Below are positions 34,741 to 42,906 of a DNA stretch of 64,000 bases, piece by piece. The position numbers were made by a program, and so were the translations under genes. Location: assembly GCA_900551295.1 (NCBI GenBank), contig URVJ01000010.1, positions 1 through 64,000 of the forward strand, given 5' to 3'. A model generated the notes under the pieces. The model was not told the origin of the DNA and searched no databases. It saw only the letters and a program-made list of their open reading frames with translations. Every line of letters begins with the position of its first letter. Positions within the stretch are counted from its first letter, which is position 1. Source of the stretch: an uncultured Eubacteriales bacterium. Its GTDB lineage: Bacteria > Bacillota > Clostridia > Oscillospirales > CAG-382.

Positions 34741-35077
34741 AAAGAATTTATACGAACAGCAGGAAGACATCATCAGAAAGCAGTCTGAGGCATTTATAAC
34801 CCTGCTTACCCACCGAGGAATACTCGGAGAACAGAGCATCGACAAAGAAAAACTGTATAACTTAATTTATGAGACTTACATTGCGCCGGAAAAGCTGTCG
34901 CTCACGGATATTTTATACAGGCTTAATATGTCGCCGGGACACTATTACAGACTTCGTGAGCAGGCAATCACAATTCTCTCAATACGCTTGCGGGCAGCTC
35001 CGGAAAAGTATGTAAAAACCCCAAAAAATCCGCCGAGGAAAAAGACATATCTTTTGACAGGCACAGAAAGCGTATAA
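34733..35077 (+). CDS. Element protein with ArpU/RinA-like helix-turn-helix
   Basis: A 114-residue protein overlapping the previous gene by 8 bp. ATG 34733 follows AAAAGGAG. The middle and C-terminal part, LSLTDILYRLNMSPGHYYRL followed by REQAITILSIRL, looks like the sigma-4-type helix-turn-helix of ArpU/RinA phage activators. A basic tail follows (KNPPRKKTY). It probably regulates element genes. Confidence in the gene is good and in the exact family modest. Confidence 0.6.
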   Translation: MNKKNLYEQQEDIIRKQSEAFITLLTHRGILGEQSIDKEKLYNLIYETYIAPEKLSLTDILYRLNMSPGHYYRLREQAITILSIRLRAAPEKYVKTPKNPPRKKTYLLTGTESV

Positions 35078-35231
35078 ACACTGGGGTTTCGGAGAATTCA
35101 GAGACCCGAAATTCCGACAAAGAGAGCAGTCATGTTGTCGGAAAATTCTCCGATTCGGGAGGTGGAATAAATGATACACTTCCACCCGGCAGCCATGCGT
35201 ATGACGTCGTTTCAGTAATCGGAACAATTCG

Positions 35232-35266
35232 TTTGACTCACGATATTTGACAGAACCGTTTATCAC
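35232..35266. repeat. 35-bp direct repeat, copy 1
   Basis: Identical 35-bp sequence to 36909-36943, beginning TTTGACTCACG and ending CCGTTTATCAC. One mismatch upstream the match extends by ATTC. The two copies flank the ATPase gene. The rest of the 35078-35414 gap contains no gene that I can support. Confidence 0.8.
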
Positions 35267-35414
35267 ATCGAACAAAATTACAGTTGGGCTTTGGCGGCAT
35301 TAAAATAAAAAACAAATACTTTCACGGTCTGCGAGAAGACATTCTCAACCTTCTTTATATAAAAAGCAGATAATAGTCAATCCACTTTCAAAGGATAAAT
35401 CGTAAAACCGAATT

Positions 35415-36692
35415 TTAATTTTTCAGTGAGGTAATCGGTACAACAAATACCCCGTCCTCGCGCCTGTATGCAGCATTTGACATACCGCAAATCACGCACA
35501 AAACAGAGGGAGGGATGCCGTCTTTTTGTGCAGCTATTGTGTTTTTTATATTAATCAGCTGTTCTGCGGCACTGTCAATTTGATGTACTCCGAGCTTTAT
35601 TTCAAATGCACACCAGTTACCGTTTTTTAATTCAATAACAGCATCAATTTCATTATTATTGTAGTCTTGATAGTGATACAGTTCAGCGTCAAATGATTCC
35701 GCATATATGCGTAAATCCCTTTCGCAAAGAGCTTCAAATAAAAATCCGAGTGTATTCAGATCTCCAAGCAATTTTTCCGGAGTAGCTCCGAGTAAAGCAC
35801 ACGCAAGAGACGGATCCGCAAAATGTCTTTTTTCGGCTTGTTTTACTCTGATTGAAGAACGGATATTGCTCGAAAAAGGCTTCTGATTATCTGTCAAAAA
35901 TAAGCGGTTAAAAATGTCCATATATATACTGACTGTGTTTTTGTCAATTTCTTCATCATCTATAGCCTTAATATCACTTGCAATGGTATTATTTGTTACC
36001 GTTGTGCTTTCATTTCTTGCAAGAGATTTCAAAAGCAATTCCACTTTCCTTTTATCACGCTGTATATCATCAATTCGATGGACTTCATCGTCTACCACAC
36101 CTGTTATATATTCCTTGGGAAGCAATCCGGCACTCTCAATCGGCGTTTCCTGATTGCCGGGCCATCCGCCGCGTATAATATAATCTATCAAATTATGAAT
36201 ATCGACTTCTCCGATGAGCTTTTGGGTTAAATTCCCATTACACAATTCTTCAAGGGATACATCTCCGGAAGAACAGCCTGCTTCAAATAAAGACATAGGC
36301 CGCATTCTCAATTTCCCGATTCTGCCGACTCCGCTGTGCAAAATTCCCTTGCGTTTTGGCGTAGATGAACCGGTTAAAATAAACTGTCCTTTTTCTCCGC
36401 GTGTGTCAACCTCATATCGTACAGCATCCCACAAAGATGTCACCTCCTGCCATTCGTCTATAAGTCTCGGAACATCTCCGGGAAGGACCAGCGCAGGGGA
36501 CAGCAAGGCAAGCTGCCTGTTTTGAAAGTTGTTTTGCGGATCACCCACTAAATATTCGCTTTTGCTGTGATGCCTTGACGTCCATGTTTTTCCGCACCAT
36601 TTAGGTCCCTCAATACACACTGCTCCAAAAACAGAAAGATATTCGTTTACTTTCTTATCTATTATTCGTGGTTTATAGTTATTCTCTTTCAT
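35415..36692 (-). CDS. AAA_14/DUF4143 ATPase
   Basis: A 425-residue protein with Walker A GPKWCGKTWTS near residue 30, Walker B-like PRLIDEWQ near residue 80 and sensor FILTGSST near residue 105. The C-terminal half is DUF4143 with a nuclease-like core: ELYHYQDYNNNEIDAVIEL and CAFEIKLGVHQ. The function of these common accessory ATPases is unsettled. It is antisense to its left neighbours and flanked by 35-bp direct repeats, which suggests it moved in as a cassette. Base composition is more AT-rich than the chromosomal genes. Confidence 0.85.
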   Translation of the reverse strand: MKENNYKPRIIDKKVNEYLSVFGAVCIEGPKWCGKTWTSRHHSKSEYLVGDPQNNFQNRQLALLSPALVLPGDVPRLIDEWQEVTSLWDAVRYEVDTRGEKGQFILTGSSTPKRKGILHSGVGRIGKLRMRPMSLFEAGCSSGDVSLEELCNGNLTQKLIGEVDIHNLIDYIIRGGWPGNQETPIESAGLLPKEYITGVVDDEVHRIDDIQRDKRKVELLLKSLARNESTTVTNNTIASDIKAIDDEEIDKNTVSIYMDIFNRLFLTDNQKPFSSNIRSSIRVKQAEKRHFADPSLACALLGATPEKLLGDLNTLGFLFEALCERDLRIYAESFDAELYHYQDYNNNEIDAVIELKNGNWCAFEIKLGVHQIDSAAEQLINIKNTIAAQKDGIPPSVLCVICGMSNAAYRREDGVFVVPITSLKN

Positions 36693-36908
36693 TGCATTTC
36701 ACCTCAGTAATATTATACACCATCGATACAAATTCGTCAATTACATTCATACAGATTTTATAATTTCAAACATACACTTTTTGAGCTGACATTCATACAA
36801 ATTTATTATATCCATACCAAGCTGAAATAAACTCATTTTAAAACAAACATACTAAAAAAATGGCGCTGCCAAAGCAACACCCTCTTAGGTTGAACTATGC
36901 ATTATTCA

Positions 36909-36943
36909 TTTGACTCACGATATTTGACAGAACCGTTTATCAC
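36909..36943. repeat. 35-bp direct repeat, copy 2
   Basis: Second copy of the repeat at 35232-35266. The rest of the 36693-36985 gap is AT-rich and shows no gene. Confidence 0.8.
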
Positions 36944-36985
36944 GCAGAATGGGATTAAAGCTAAGTTTCTAATGCGCCAAAGCAA

Positions 36986-38176
36986 TCATCTCAAACCGCA
37001 CATTTTTTTAACATCAGCAAGGCTCATATTGTTCTCTCTTGCAATATGTGCAAGATCCTCAAATTCATACTTTTCCCTTGTAACGCCGAATCCCGACGAT
37101 ATCTTTTTACGCACTTGTCCGTATTCCGTCATTACCGAATCAAAAGAGCGTGAAATGGTATATCTTCGGCTGATATGCTCCCTCACCCCAAGAGTTGTTG
37201 TATGTCTGAAAATCAGACGTATTATTTCATCTTTATTCTTTTCACAGCACATAACCGTAAGCAATGTTCCCGGTCTGGATTTCTTCATTTGCACAGGTGT
37301 CGTATATACTTCCACAGCTCCGGCTGCAAAGAAACGCTCTTGTGCAAATCCTATCGCCTCGGCAGTCATGTCATCAAGGTTGCAGACAAGTTCGACGATT
37401 TTATCGCTCTCTTTATCCGCCTCGCCAAGCAGTGCTCTTACGCAGTTTGCGCTTTCAAAGTCCTTTTTACCCATGCCGTAACCTATTGCCGACACTTTCA
37501 TTACCGGCATATTTCCAAAGTCGGACGCAAAGTATTTAAGCAGTGCTGCGCCGGTAGGGGTACACAGTTCGCTTTTAATTTCGCCGCTGTAAAAAGGAAT
37601 ACCCTGCAGAATATATGCGGTTGCGGGTGCCGGAACGGGCAGAATTCCGTGGGCGCATTTTACCTGACCGCTGCCCGTATTTACGGGTGATACCACAACA
37701 TTCTCAGGGGACAGGTATTCCATTAACATACAAACCGCCGTTATATCCGCAACCGCGTCCATTGTTCCCACTTCATGAAAATGTATCTGTGAGACAGTAA
37801 CGCCGTGAACATGGATTTCCGCCTGTGCGATAATTGAATAAACCGCAATAATATCGTTCTTTACCTTTTCCGACGCATTAAGATTTTCAATAATATGCTC
37901 TATCGCGTGCATACTGCTGTGATGATGCGTATGTTCTTCGTCATGCGAATGTACATGGTCATGATGTAAGTGCTGACCGTTTTCATGTGAGTGCAGCACT
38001 TCCGATTCCTCTTCTCCTCCGGCTTTTACCGTAATATGCGTGCCTTTTATTCCGCACTTTACCGAAGTTTCGCATATGAATTCAACTCCCGGAATTCCGA
38101 CATGATTAAGCTTGTCAACAAATTCCTCTTTATCGGGAACAAGCTCAAACAACGCCGCCGGAAAACGCGACCGCAA
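36986..38176 (-). CDS. larC: LarC, nickel-pincer cofactor insertion protein, N-terminally truncated
   Basis: LarC inserts nickel into the pyridinium pincer cofactor of lactate racemase-type enzymes. This 396-residue product has the His-rich metal-binding stretch (HSHENGQHLHHDHVHSHDEE near residue 62), IHFHEVGTMDAVADI and VVVSPVNTGSGQVKCAHGILP. Normal LarC begins with a metal-related segment of about 20 residues before AALFELVPD. Here that part is missing and the frame opens with TTG at 38176 inside a larE start. The junction is a larE-larC deletion. It is likely inactive. Confidence 0.85.
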   Translation of the reverse strand: MRSRFPAALFELVPDKEEFVDKLNHVGIPGVEFICETSVKCGIKGTHITVKAGGEEESEVLHSHENGQHLHHDHVHSHDEEHTHHHSSMHAIEHIIENLNASEKVKNDIIAVYSIIAQAEIHVHGVTVSQIHFHEVGTMDAVADITAVCMLMEYLSPENVVVSPVNTGSGQVKCAHGILPVPAPATAYILQGIPFYSGEIKSELCTPTGAALLKYFASDFGNMPVMKVSAIGYGMGKKDFESANCVRALLGEADKESDKIVELVCNLDDMTAEAIGFAQERFFAAGAVEVYTTPVQMKKSRPGTLLTVMCCEKNKDEIIRLIFRHTTTLGVREHISRRYTISRSFDSVMTEYGQVRKKISSGFGVTREKYEFEDLAHIARENNMSLADVKKMCGLR

Positions 38177-38213
38177 CCTTTGTATGTTCCCTGAAAAAAT
38201 CTTCTAAATTCAT
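38145..38213 (-). pseudogene. larE: larE 5' remnant fused to larC
   Basis: The minus strand from ATG 38213 reads MNLEDFFREHTKVAVAFSGG and V, the N-terminus of LarE up to its PP-loop SGGVDS. It then runs out of frame into larC and stops at 38145. The shared stretch CGGCGGCGTTG at the junction fits both parents, so a deletion at a short repeat removed most of larE and the larC start. Confidence 0.75.
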
Positions 38214-38300
38214 ATGATACCCCTGTATTAAAAACGGGCAGCTCCGCAAATCATACAGAGCCGCCCTGCGGCTGTTTATTTCTTTCCGAATAATACGTTC

Positions 38301-38591
38301 TTAACAACGCCTTTGGGGATCTTTAACAAGCAAATTTACGATCCAAATGCAAAGTCCGAATGCCACGGCAGACAAGCCCAGATAAAAATCGTTAAGCATA
38401 TCTGCCGGCGAAGGCGTAAAATACGCTGCTCCGAGTTCCGCATATTCAAAAATTGCATCGGCAAGCCACATGAATGAGGCACCCCAATACATAAGTGTCA
38501 GAAAACCTAAATTTATATCGCTTTTCGGAGCATTGTTATACCAGATGACCGTGCAGATAACTGCCGCAAATACCGTTGTCAGCAAAGTCAT
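38301..38591 (-). CDS. Small membrane protein (96 aa)
   Basis: Unrecognised protein with about three hydrophobic helices: MTLLTTVFAAVICTVIWYN, LTLMYWGASFMWLADAIF and LGLSAVAFGLCIWIVNLLV. The start at 38591 is chosen because GGAGG lies 9 nt upstream; an earlier in-frame start would overlap the upstream gene. It is preceded by the 81-residue membrane protein with 2 bp between stop and start, so the two are coupled. They lie between larC and DUF3842 and may belong to the nickel-pincer locus, which is inference. Confidence 0.6.
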   Translation of the reverse strand: MTLLTTVFAAVICTVIWYNNAPKSDINLGFLTLMYWGASFMWLADAIFEYAELGAAYFTPSPADMLNDFYLGLSAVAFGLCIWIVNLLVKDPQRRC

Positions 38592-38593
38592 AC

Positions 38594-38839
38594 TTATACG
38601 CCCTCCTTTGCGGTTTCCGGTACACTTAACGCTTTCTTTTCGATAACAGTGCTTACCGCAACCATGCCGAGCCACACCGCTGTGACAATAGCAGACATCA
38701 ATACTCCCGTGCTTCCGATTTCTGCGAGCATCTCAGCTGTTTCTCCGGTTTTGACTGCCGTAAGAAACGGAAAGAATGGAACAACTTCACCGTGCCATAC
38801 ATGCTCAAAAGCAAGCAGTGCAGAACCTCCCCACAGCAA
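38594..38839 (-). CDS. Small membrane protein, probably 5'-truncated
   Basis: An 81-residue frame: LLWGGSALLAFEHVWHGEVV, FFPFL, then a second helix GVLMSAIVTAVWLGMVAVST. No ATG or ribosome site is present at the start; the frame opens with TTG just after the GH43 remnant's stop. In-frame codons before it (KQRKL) follow directly on that stop. The natural first residues seem lost at a junction. Unrecognised, but coupled to the next membrane gene. Confidence 0.5.
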   Translation of the reverse strand: MLWGGSALLAFEHVWHGEVVPFFPFLTAVKTGETAEMLAEIGSTGVLMSAIVTAVWLGMVAVSTVIEKKALSVPETAKEGV

Positions 38840-38856
38840 TAACTTACGCTGTTTTT

Positions 38857-39159
38857 ATTCCGTATCAAGTACATCTGTAAGGTTCAGTTCGCGGATAACC
38901 GCGCGTTCAAGGGGGGATTCATTGGGAGCGTGCATAACAAACATGGTTTTTCCCTCAAACGTATTGAAAATCATACTCTGTCCGCCTCGAATTTTTCTGA
39001 TGGCAGAAACACAGTTTTGATTAATGACCATTCAACCAGATCTTTGCTTTTATAGACGCAAAAATTCTGCGTTCCGTCAACCTTTTTACCGTACATGTAA
39101 TATGTGCCGTCATGCGGCATTATAAAAGGATCTCCTATATTGATGTTTTTTAATTCCAC
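38857..39159 (-). pseudogene. GH43-type glycosidase, internally deleted
   Basis: Starts GTG 39159 after AAAAGGAG. The frame reads VELKNINIGDPFIMPHDGTY, YMYGKK and DLVEWSLIKTVFLPSEKFEA, the N-terminus of GH43-like enzymes including the catalytic-base Asp in GDPF. It then stops after ADRV. Overlapping it in another frame comes GGQSMIFNTFEGK and HAPNESPLERAV, the C-terminus of the same family, ending at 38857. The central 200 or so residues are missing. The junction lies in GGCGGACAGAG around 38975-38985. Confidence 0.65.
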
Positions 39160-39228
39160 TTTGCTTTCTCCTTTTTCATTCCGGTATGACTGTACATTGA
39201 CAGAAAAACAATAATTCAAGAATTATGT

Positions 39229-39633
39229 TTACAGTATTTTTTCAAGCTCTTTTACAGCGTTATCTATCAGCTGTACAACCGTAAAGCTTGAAGCGCCGGC
39301 AACAATGTTGTCGCAGTGGTTCATGGGCAGCAAAATACGTTTTGCCAGGCTCTGTCCGACGGCAAGCGCCATTGACGGTGTGATCTCCCCGTACATTGCG
39401 TCTGCAATTACTATACCGATAGGTCCTATGATTATATCGGCTTTGCGGCAGCCGACAATAACAGCGTTCTCACCGGTTGCGGCATGATCCGCACCGGCTT
39501 TTAACATTGCCGCTGTTGCGACCGTATTGGTTCCTGCCGCCGTTATTACGGCTTTCGGTACTTTTTCTTTTATTGCCGCAACAAGCTGCCTGCCTATGCC
39601 GCCGCCCTGCGCATCTATAATCAATATGTTCAT
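39229..39633 (-). CDS. DUF3842 family protein
   Basis: A 134-residue protein starting MNILIIDAQGGGIGRQLVA, with GTNTVATAAMLKAGAD, GPIGIVIADAMYGEIT and ILLPMNHCDNIVAG. These are the features of DUF3842, whose function is unknown. Members often sit near lactate racemase (lar) genes in Clostridia, as far as I recall, which agrees with the larE/larC remnant 1 kb away. The gene itself looks intact, with a Gly-rich N-terminal loop suggesting a Rossmann-like fold. Confidence 0.8.
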   Translation of the reverse strand: MNILIIDAQGGGIGRQLVAAIKEKVPKAVITAAGTNTVATAAMLKAGADHAATGENAVIVGCRKADIIIGPIGIVIADAMYGEITPSMALAVGQSLAKRILLPMNHCDNIVAGASSFTVVQLIDNAVKELEKIL

Positions 39634-39682
39634 TGTTATTCACCCAAGCACATCAGATATCCGTTTTGTTCAAAAACTTTCG

Positions 39683-40651
39683 TTAAAAGCACAGACAGAT
39701 TGTAGCGGCGACGCCGCACATAATACCGCCCCACTGCTTTAAGGTAAGCCTTTCTTTAAACAGTAAGACACCTGCCATTATATTAAGTATAAGTCCTCCG
39801 CCGTTTAAAATCGGAAAAAGCACCGCGCTTTCCACAACTCCCGACAGATACAGGTTAAAATAGTTATTCAAAGCAATGCATATACCCGATATTATCAGAA
39901 TCAAAACAAACACTGCACGCTTTTTCAGACACTTGTTCTTATTTTTATCCTCTGCGGCCGGAAAATGAACGTTCCTGTTTTCGCTTTCACGCCTTGTTTC
40001 AATTTTGTATGCTGCAACCGAAAAGACAAACGACACCGCGAATGCAATAATTAAAAACGGAACAAGTTCGCCGCTGTGTTCTGAGCTTTGATGCACCTTT
40101 TGCATTATTCCTATTCCGGCAGCAGCGACAGCCGCGGCAAAAGCCAATATCAGCCATTTTACGGAAAAAGATTTTTCTTCGTCATCTTTTCCGACTGCAA
40201 GCACAAAACAAAACATCATGAGAATTATACCGGTAATTTTAAGCGCATTAAACTTCTCGTGCCAAAAAATAAAACCCGAAAGCGATGTAATAACCGTGGA
40301 AAAAGAAACAATTACAGAAGTATACGACCAGGGACCGACTTTGAGAGCCATGGTTATAAAAACAGTGGCAGCCATAGTTACAATGCCGAAAAACACTGCC
40401 ATAAGAACAGTATACAGCGATGCATTTAAACGGAATCCGGCTATAACCGCCAAAGTTGCGGCGCACAATACGCTTGTTGCGCCGTTGTACACGTAATTGC
40501 CGCTTTTTTCGGTCATAAAGGTCTTGGAATAGTAATTGCGGAAAATTCCGCAAAGAAGACACGCCGCCATGGAAACAACTATAATAACGGCAGTTGGCAT
40601 TGATGCTAAATTCATTTTCAAAACGTCCATACCGGGCTTTTTGCCCGACAT
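39683..40651 (-). CDS. EamA/DMT-family transporter
   Basis: A 322-residue integral membrane protein with about ten helices in two EamA-like halves. Examples are VITSLSGFIFWHEKFNALKI and, in the second half, ESAVLFPILNGGGLILNIM and ERLTLKQWGGIMCGV. Drug/metabolite exporters of this kind move small metabolites. A polar loop (NRNVHFPAAEDKNKNKC) separates the halves. AAAGGGAG precedes ATG 40651. It sits in the island between DUF3842 and a GH28 fragment. The substrate is unknown. Confidence 0.82.
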   Translation of the reverse strand: MSGKKPGMDVLKMNLASMPTAVIIVVSMAACLLCGIFRNYYSKTFMTEKSGNYVYNGATSVLCAATLAVIAGFRLNASLYTVLMAVFFGIVTMAATVFITMALKVGPWSYTSVIVSFSTVITSLSGFIFWHEKFNALKITGIILMMFCFVLAVGKDDEEKSFSVKWLILAFAAAVAAAGIGIMQKVHQSSEHSGELVPFLIIAFAVSFVFSVAAYKIETRRESENRNVHFPAAEDKNKNKCLKKRAVFVLILIISGICIALNNYFNLYLSGVVESAVLFPILNGGGLILNIMAGVLLFKERLTLKQWGGIMCGVAATICLCF

Positions 40652-40725
40652 TCTCCCTTTCTCTTAAATAACTTTGCGAACGGATAAACGGTAACGTTAT
40701 TTTACATTATAATCTCAGTGAAGTT

Positions 40726-41007
40726 TTAAAAGCGAAACCCGGGCGCTAACGGCTCTGTTTTGTCATTTAAATATCCAAAATAATCTTCGGGATTCTTGCT
40801 GCCTTTCAATACGGCATTTTTCAGCAAATGCAGCGTAACGTTGCTGCGGAGTCTGATTCCTCCCGTTAAGAATACTCCCTCCGGGATCTGTACTTCGCCG
40901 CCGCCCTGATTAAAGCAATAATCAATCGCGTTCTGAATTTTTGCGGTCTGAAGTTCATTATTCCTTTCAGCGCCGAAATCACATATTGATACTATCGTTC
41001 CTGACAT
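40726..41007 (-). pseudogene. GH28 polygalacturonase N-terminal fragment
   Basis: The 93-residue frame holds the start of a GH28/pectin-lyase-fold enzyme: ICDFGAERNNELQTAKIQNA, GGGEVQIPEGVFLTGGIRLR, SNVTLHLLKNAVLKGSKNPE. It stops after DYFGYLNDKTEPLAPGFRF. A complete GH28 has about 400-500 residues, and the catalytic Asp residues lie in the missing part. It is thus a remnant of an exo-polygalacturonase-like gene, cotranscribed after an SGNH hydrolase gene (18 bp gap). Confidence 0.75.
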
Positions 41008-41025
41008 AATAACCTCCTGAAAGCT

Positions 41026-41658
41026 TTAGATTGCTTCGAGAAATTTTTTCAGCTTTTCAGCCAAAACACGGTTTCCTGCATCATTCGGGTGAAGTCCGTC
41101 CGGGCAAAATGCTTCTTTCTGTTCCGGAATGTCCGGACAAATGCCGAACGACGCAAACAAATCAAGCACCGGAAGTGAGTACATTTCAGCAGCCTCGCGG
41201 ATTACATCAACATAATCCTTTAACACCTTTTGATTGGAGCTGTTAGGCTTGTAATCGTGTATACGGTGCATAGGCGTAATTATAATTATAGGCTTTGTCG
41301 GGTACTTTTCGATAAGACCTCTGAACAGGTAATGAACCGCGCCGCAAAAAGTCTGGGGTGTACGATCCGTAAATTCTCCGAACGGTGCGTCGCCGTGACC
41401 GTAATCGTTTGTTCCGCCGAAAACAACAACCGCATCGGCGTCATCATCCATACCGGAAAAACGCGCGCAGAAATCCGTCGTATCGGGGCATGCTATCTGT
41501 CTTGCAATACGCGTTCCGCCTATACCGTAATTGCGTATTTCCGAAAGACCTGCCATTTCCTTCAACACGCACGTAAAACGCGCCGCCTCGCAGCTTGTTC
41601 CTGAACCCTCCGTAATGCTGTCGCCCAAAAAAACAATTTTCTTTCCCTTCAGTTCCAT
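41026..41658 (-). CDS. SGNH/GDSL-family esterase
   Basis: A 210-residue hydrolase with block I FLGDSITEG (Ser nucleophile), block II GIGGTRIA, block III GGTNDYGHGD and block V DGLHPNDAGN carrying the Asp-His pair. No signal peptide is seen, so it acts in the cytoplasm. Such enzymes deacetylate sugars or oligosaccharides. Its position before the GH28 fragment and its opposite orientation to the AraC gene at 41776 suggest a pectic oligosaccharide deacetylase. That is inference. Length and motifs are complete. Confidence 0.87.
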   Translation of the reverse strand: MELKGKKIVFLGDSITEGSGTSCEAARFTCVLKEMAGLSEIRNYGIGGTRIARQIACPDTTDFCARFSGMDDDADAVVVFGGTNDYGHGDAPFGEFTDRTPQTFCGAVHYLFRGLIEKYPTKPIIIITPMHRIHDYKPNSSNQKVLKDYVDVIREAAEMYSLPVLDLFASFGICPDIPEQKEAFCPDGLHPNDAGNRVLAEKLKKFLEAI

Positions 41659-41740
41659 ATTAACTTACCTCCGCAACTTAACATTTTCTTATATTAGCAT
41701 AACAGGCTGAAAAAAACAATCATTATATTAACAAAAACTA

Positions 41741-41769
41741 TTGCAATATTGACACTTTTGTGGTATAAT
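41741..41769 (+). promoter_or_regulatory. Promoter of the island AraC gene, start codon at +1
   Basis: TTGCAA (41741-41746), 17 bp, then extended -10 TGGTATAAT (41761-41769). The first ATG of the AraC gene is only 6 bp after the -10, so the transcript would be leaderless. Confidence 0.5.
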
Positions 41770-41775
41770 GAAGAT

Positions 41776-42582
41776 ATGAAAAATACAGTTTTTAAGGAAC
41801 ATCAGGAGTTCAGCAAAAAAAAGCCCTGGGAATACAAAATTCATACTTTTCCTACTGACAGAGTTGTTCCGCCGCACTATGCCGAAACGCTTGAGGTGCT
41901 TATTTACGAAAATATTACCGGCGAGACGCACATCGGAGGTCACCGTCTGAAACTCGGCGGAAAACAGGTCTTTTTTGTCGGACCGAACGTTGTTCACGCC
42001 ATGTATTACAAAAAGAACGACGGCAAAAACATAACTCTTAAAATTGACACGGAACTGCTCAAGCCGATATTCGACATTTCCGCCTATCTCGACTATTACG
42101 GAACAAACTTCTCAAATCTTCCTATGGAAATATTTGAGTTTGACGAGATAATCGAAATTTCAGAGGTATTTCTGAACGGAGAAATATCCGATGTTATACC
42201 GGCAATTATCAGACTGTTTTCAATTCTTATTTCACACTCTGACGATTACCGTCATTTCTCTTTTCCGCAGAGCAACGATATGCTTGCGATAATCTCCTGG
42301 ACCGAAGAAAATTTCAGCAAAAAAATAACGCTTGAAGAAGTTGCAAAGCAAGTCGGTTACAGCAAACACTATTTGTGCCGCAAATTTAAAAACGAAACCG
42401 GTACGACATATTTATCATATCTCAATTTTCTGCGTATCAGCAACGCCTGCAAATTTCTGAAAGCCGGTCAGCCGATACCGGTAGTTTCTGAAAACTGCGG
42501 TTTTGAAGATATATCGTATTTTACACAGCTTTTCAAGAAAATTGTCGGGGTTACGCCGAAAAAATACACGCAGCTTCACTGA
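41776..42582 (+). CDS. AraC-family regulator of the island
   Basis: A 268-residue regulator with an N-terminal cupin (VPPHYAETLEVLIYENITGE, RLKLGGKQVFFVGPNVVHAM). The C-terminal AraC domain holds LEEVAKQVGYSKHYLCRKFK and IPVVSENCGFEDISYFTQLF. It is divergent from the SGNH/GH28 pair and is the natural regulator of that unit. No Shine-Dalgarno is present before ATG 41776, and the predicted transcript begins at or next to the ATG. A downstream terminator ends it. Confidence 0.88.
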   Translation: MKNTVFKEHQEFSKKKPWEYKIHTFPTDRVVPPHYAETLEVLIYENITGETHIGGHRLKLGGKQVFFVGPNVVHAMYYKKNDGKNITLKIDTELLKPIFDISAYLDYYGTNFSNLPMEIFEFDEIIEISEVFLNGEISDVIPAIIRLFSILISHSDDYRHFSFPQSNDMLAIISWTEENFSKKITLEEVAKQVGYSKHYLCRKFKNETGTTYLSYLNFLRISNACKFLKAGQPIPVVSENCGFEDISYFTQLFKKIVGVTPKKYTQLH

Positions 42583-42606
42583 ACAAACTCAGATTTCATA
42601 TTTATT

Positions 42607-42638
42607 TCCGCCGTCAAAAACGGCGGATTTATTTTTTC
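42607..42638 (+). terminator. Terminator of the island AraC gene
   Basis: TCCGCCGT (42607-42614) pairs with ACGGCGGA (42620-42627), followed by TTTATTTTTT. Confidence 0.75.
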
Positions 42639-42642
42639 ATAA

Positions 42643-42676
42643 AAAAGCCCTGACAGACAGTTAAGTCCGTCAGGGT
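42643..42676 (-). terminator. Terminator of the small peptide gene
   Basis: CCCTGACAGAC (42648-42658) pairs with GTCCGTCAGGG (42665-42675) with one mismatch. On the minus strand a run of T follows. Confidence 0.65.
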
Positions 42677-42767
42677 CCGCTTTATACAACTAAAAATTGC
42701 AGATTAAGATAGGAGAGAGAAAAAAACTGCGGATTGTATGTTGTTGTATAAGAGCCGGAGAAGTTAA

Positions 42768-42890
42768 TCAGAAAAGTTCAGATGTGTCAAAGAGATTCTC
42801 GTTCTCGGCTGTTTCGCCGCTGCCTTCGAGAATGTCCTCTGCACTCATCAGAAGCTTTTCAAGTTCGGGTGAAGAATAGGTCTTTTTCAT
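42768..42890 (-). CDS. Small conserved peptide, family copy 1 (40 aa)
   Basis: Starts MKKTYSSPELEKLLMSAEDI and ends FDTSELF. ATG 42890 follows AAAGGGG. It shares the pattern MKKxYxxPEL, a DIL motif, Ser-Gly-Glu and a C-terminal Asp plus Leu-Phe with the peptides at 56256 and 59312. All three follow directly on the 3' end of the same kind of large secreted protein. There is no signal peptide or helix long enough for a membrane. Not recognised as a named family. Confidence 0.6.
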   Translation of the reverse strand: MKKTYSSPELEKLLMSAEDILEGSGETAENENLFDTSELF

Positions 42891-42906
42891 TGATTTTCCC
42901 CTTTCC

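Noticed and set aside
39001..39228. Separate small gene coding for an 82-residue protein starting MNYCFSVNVQ
   Set aside because: The first 20 codons are upstream of a better GTG start with ribosome site, and the rest is the N-terminus of a broken GH43 gene.
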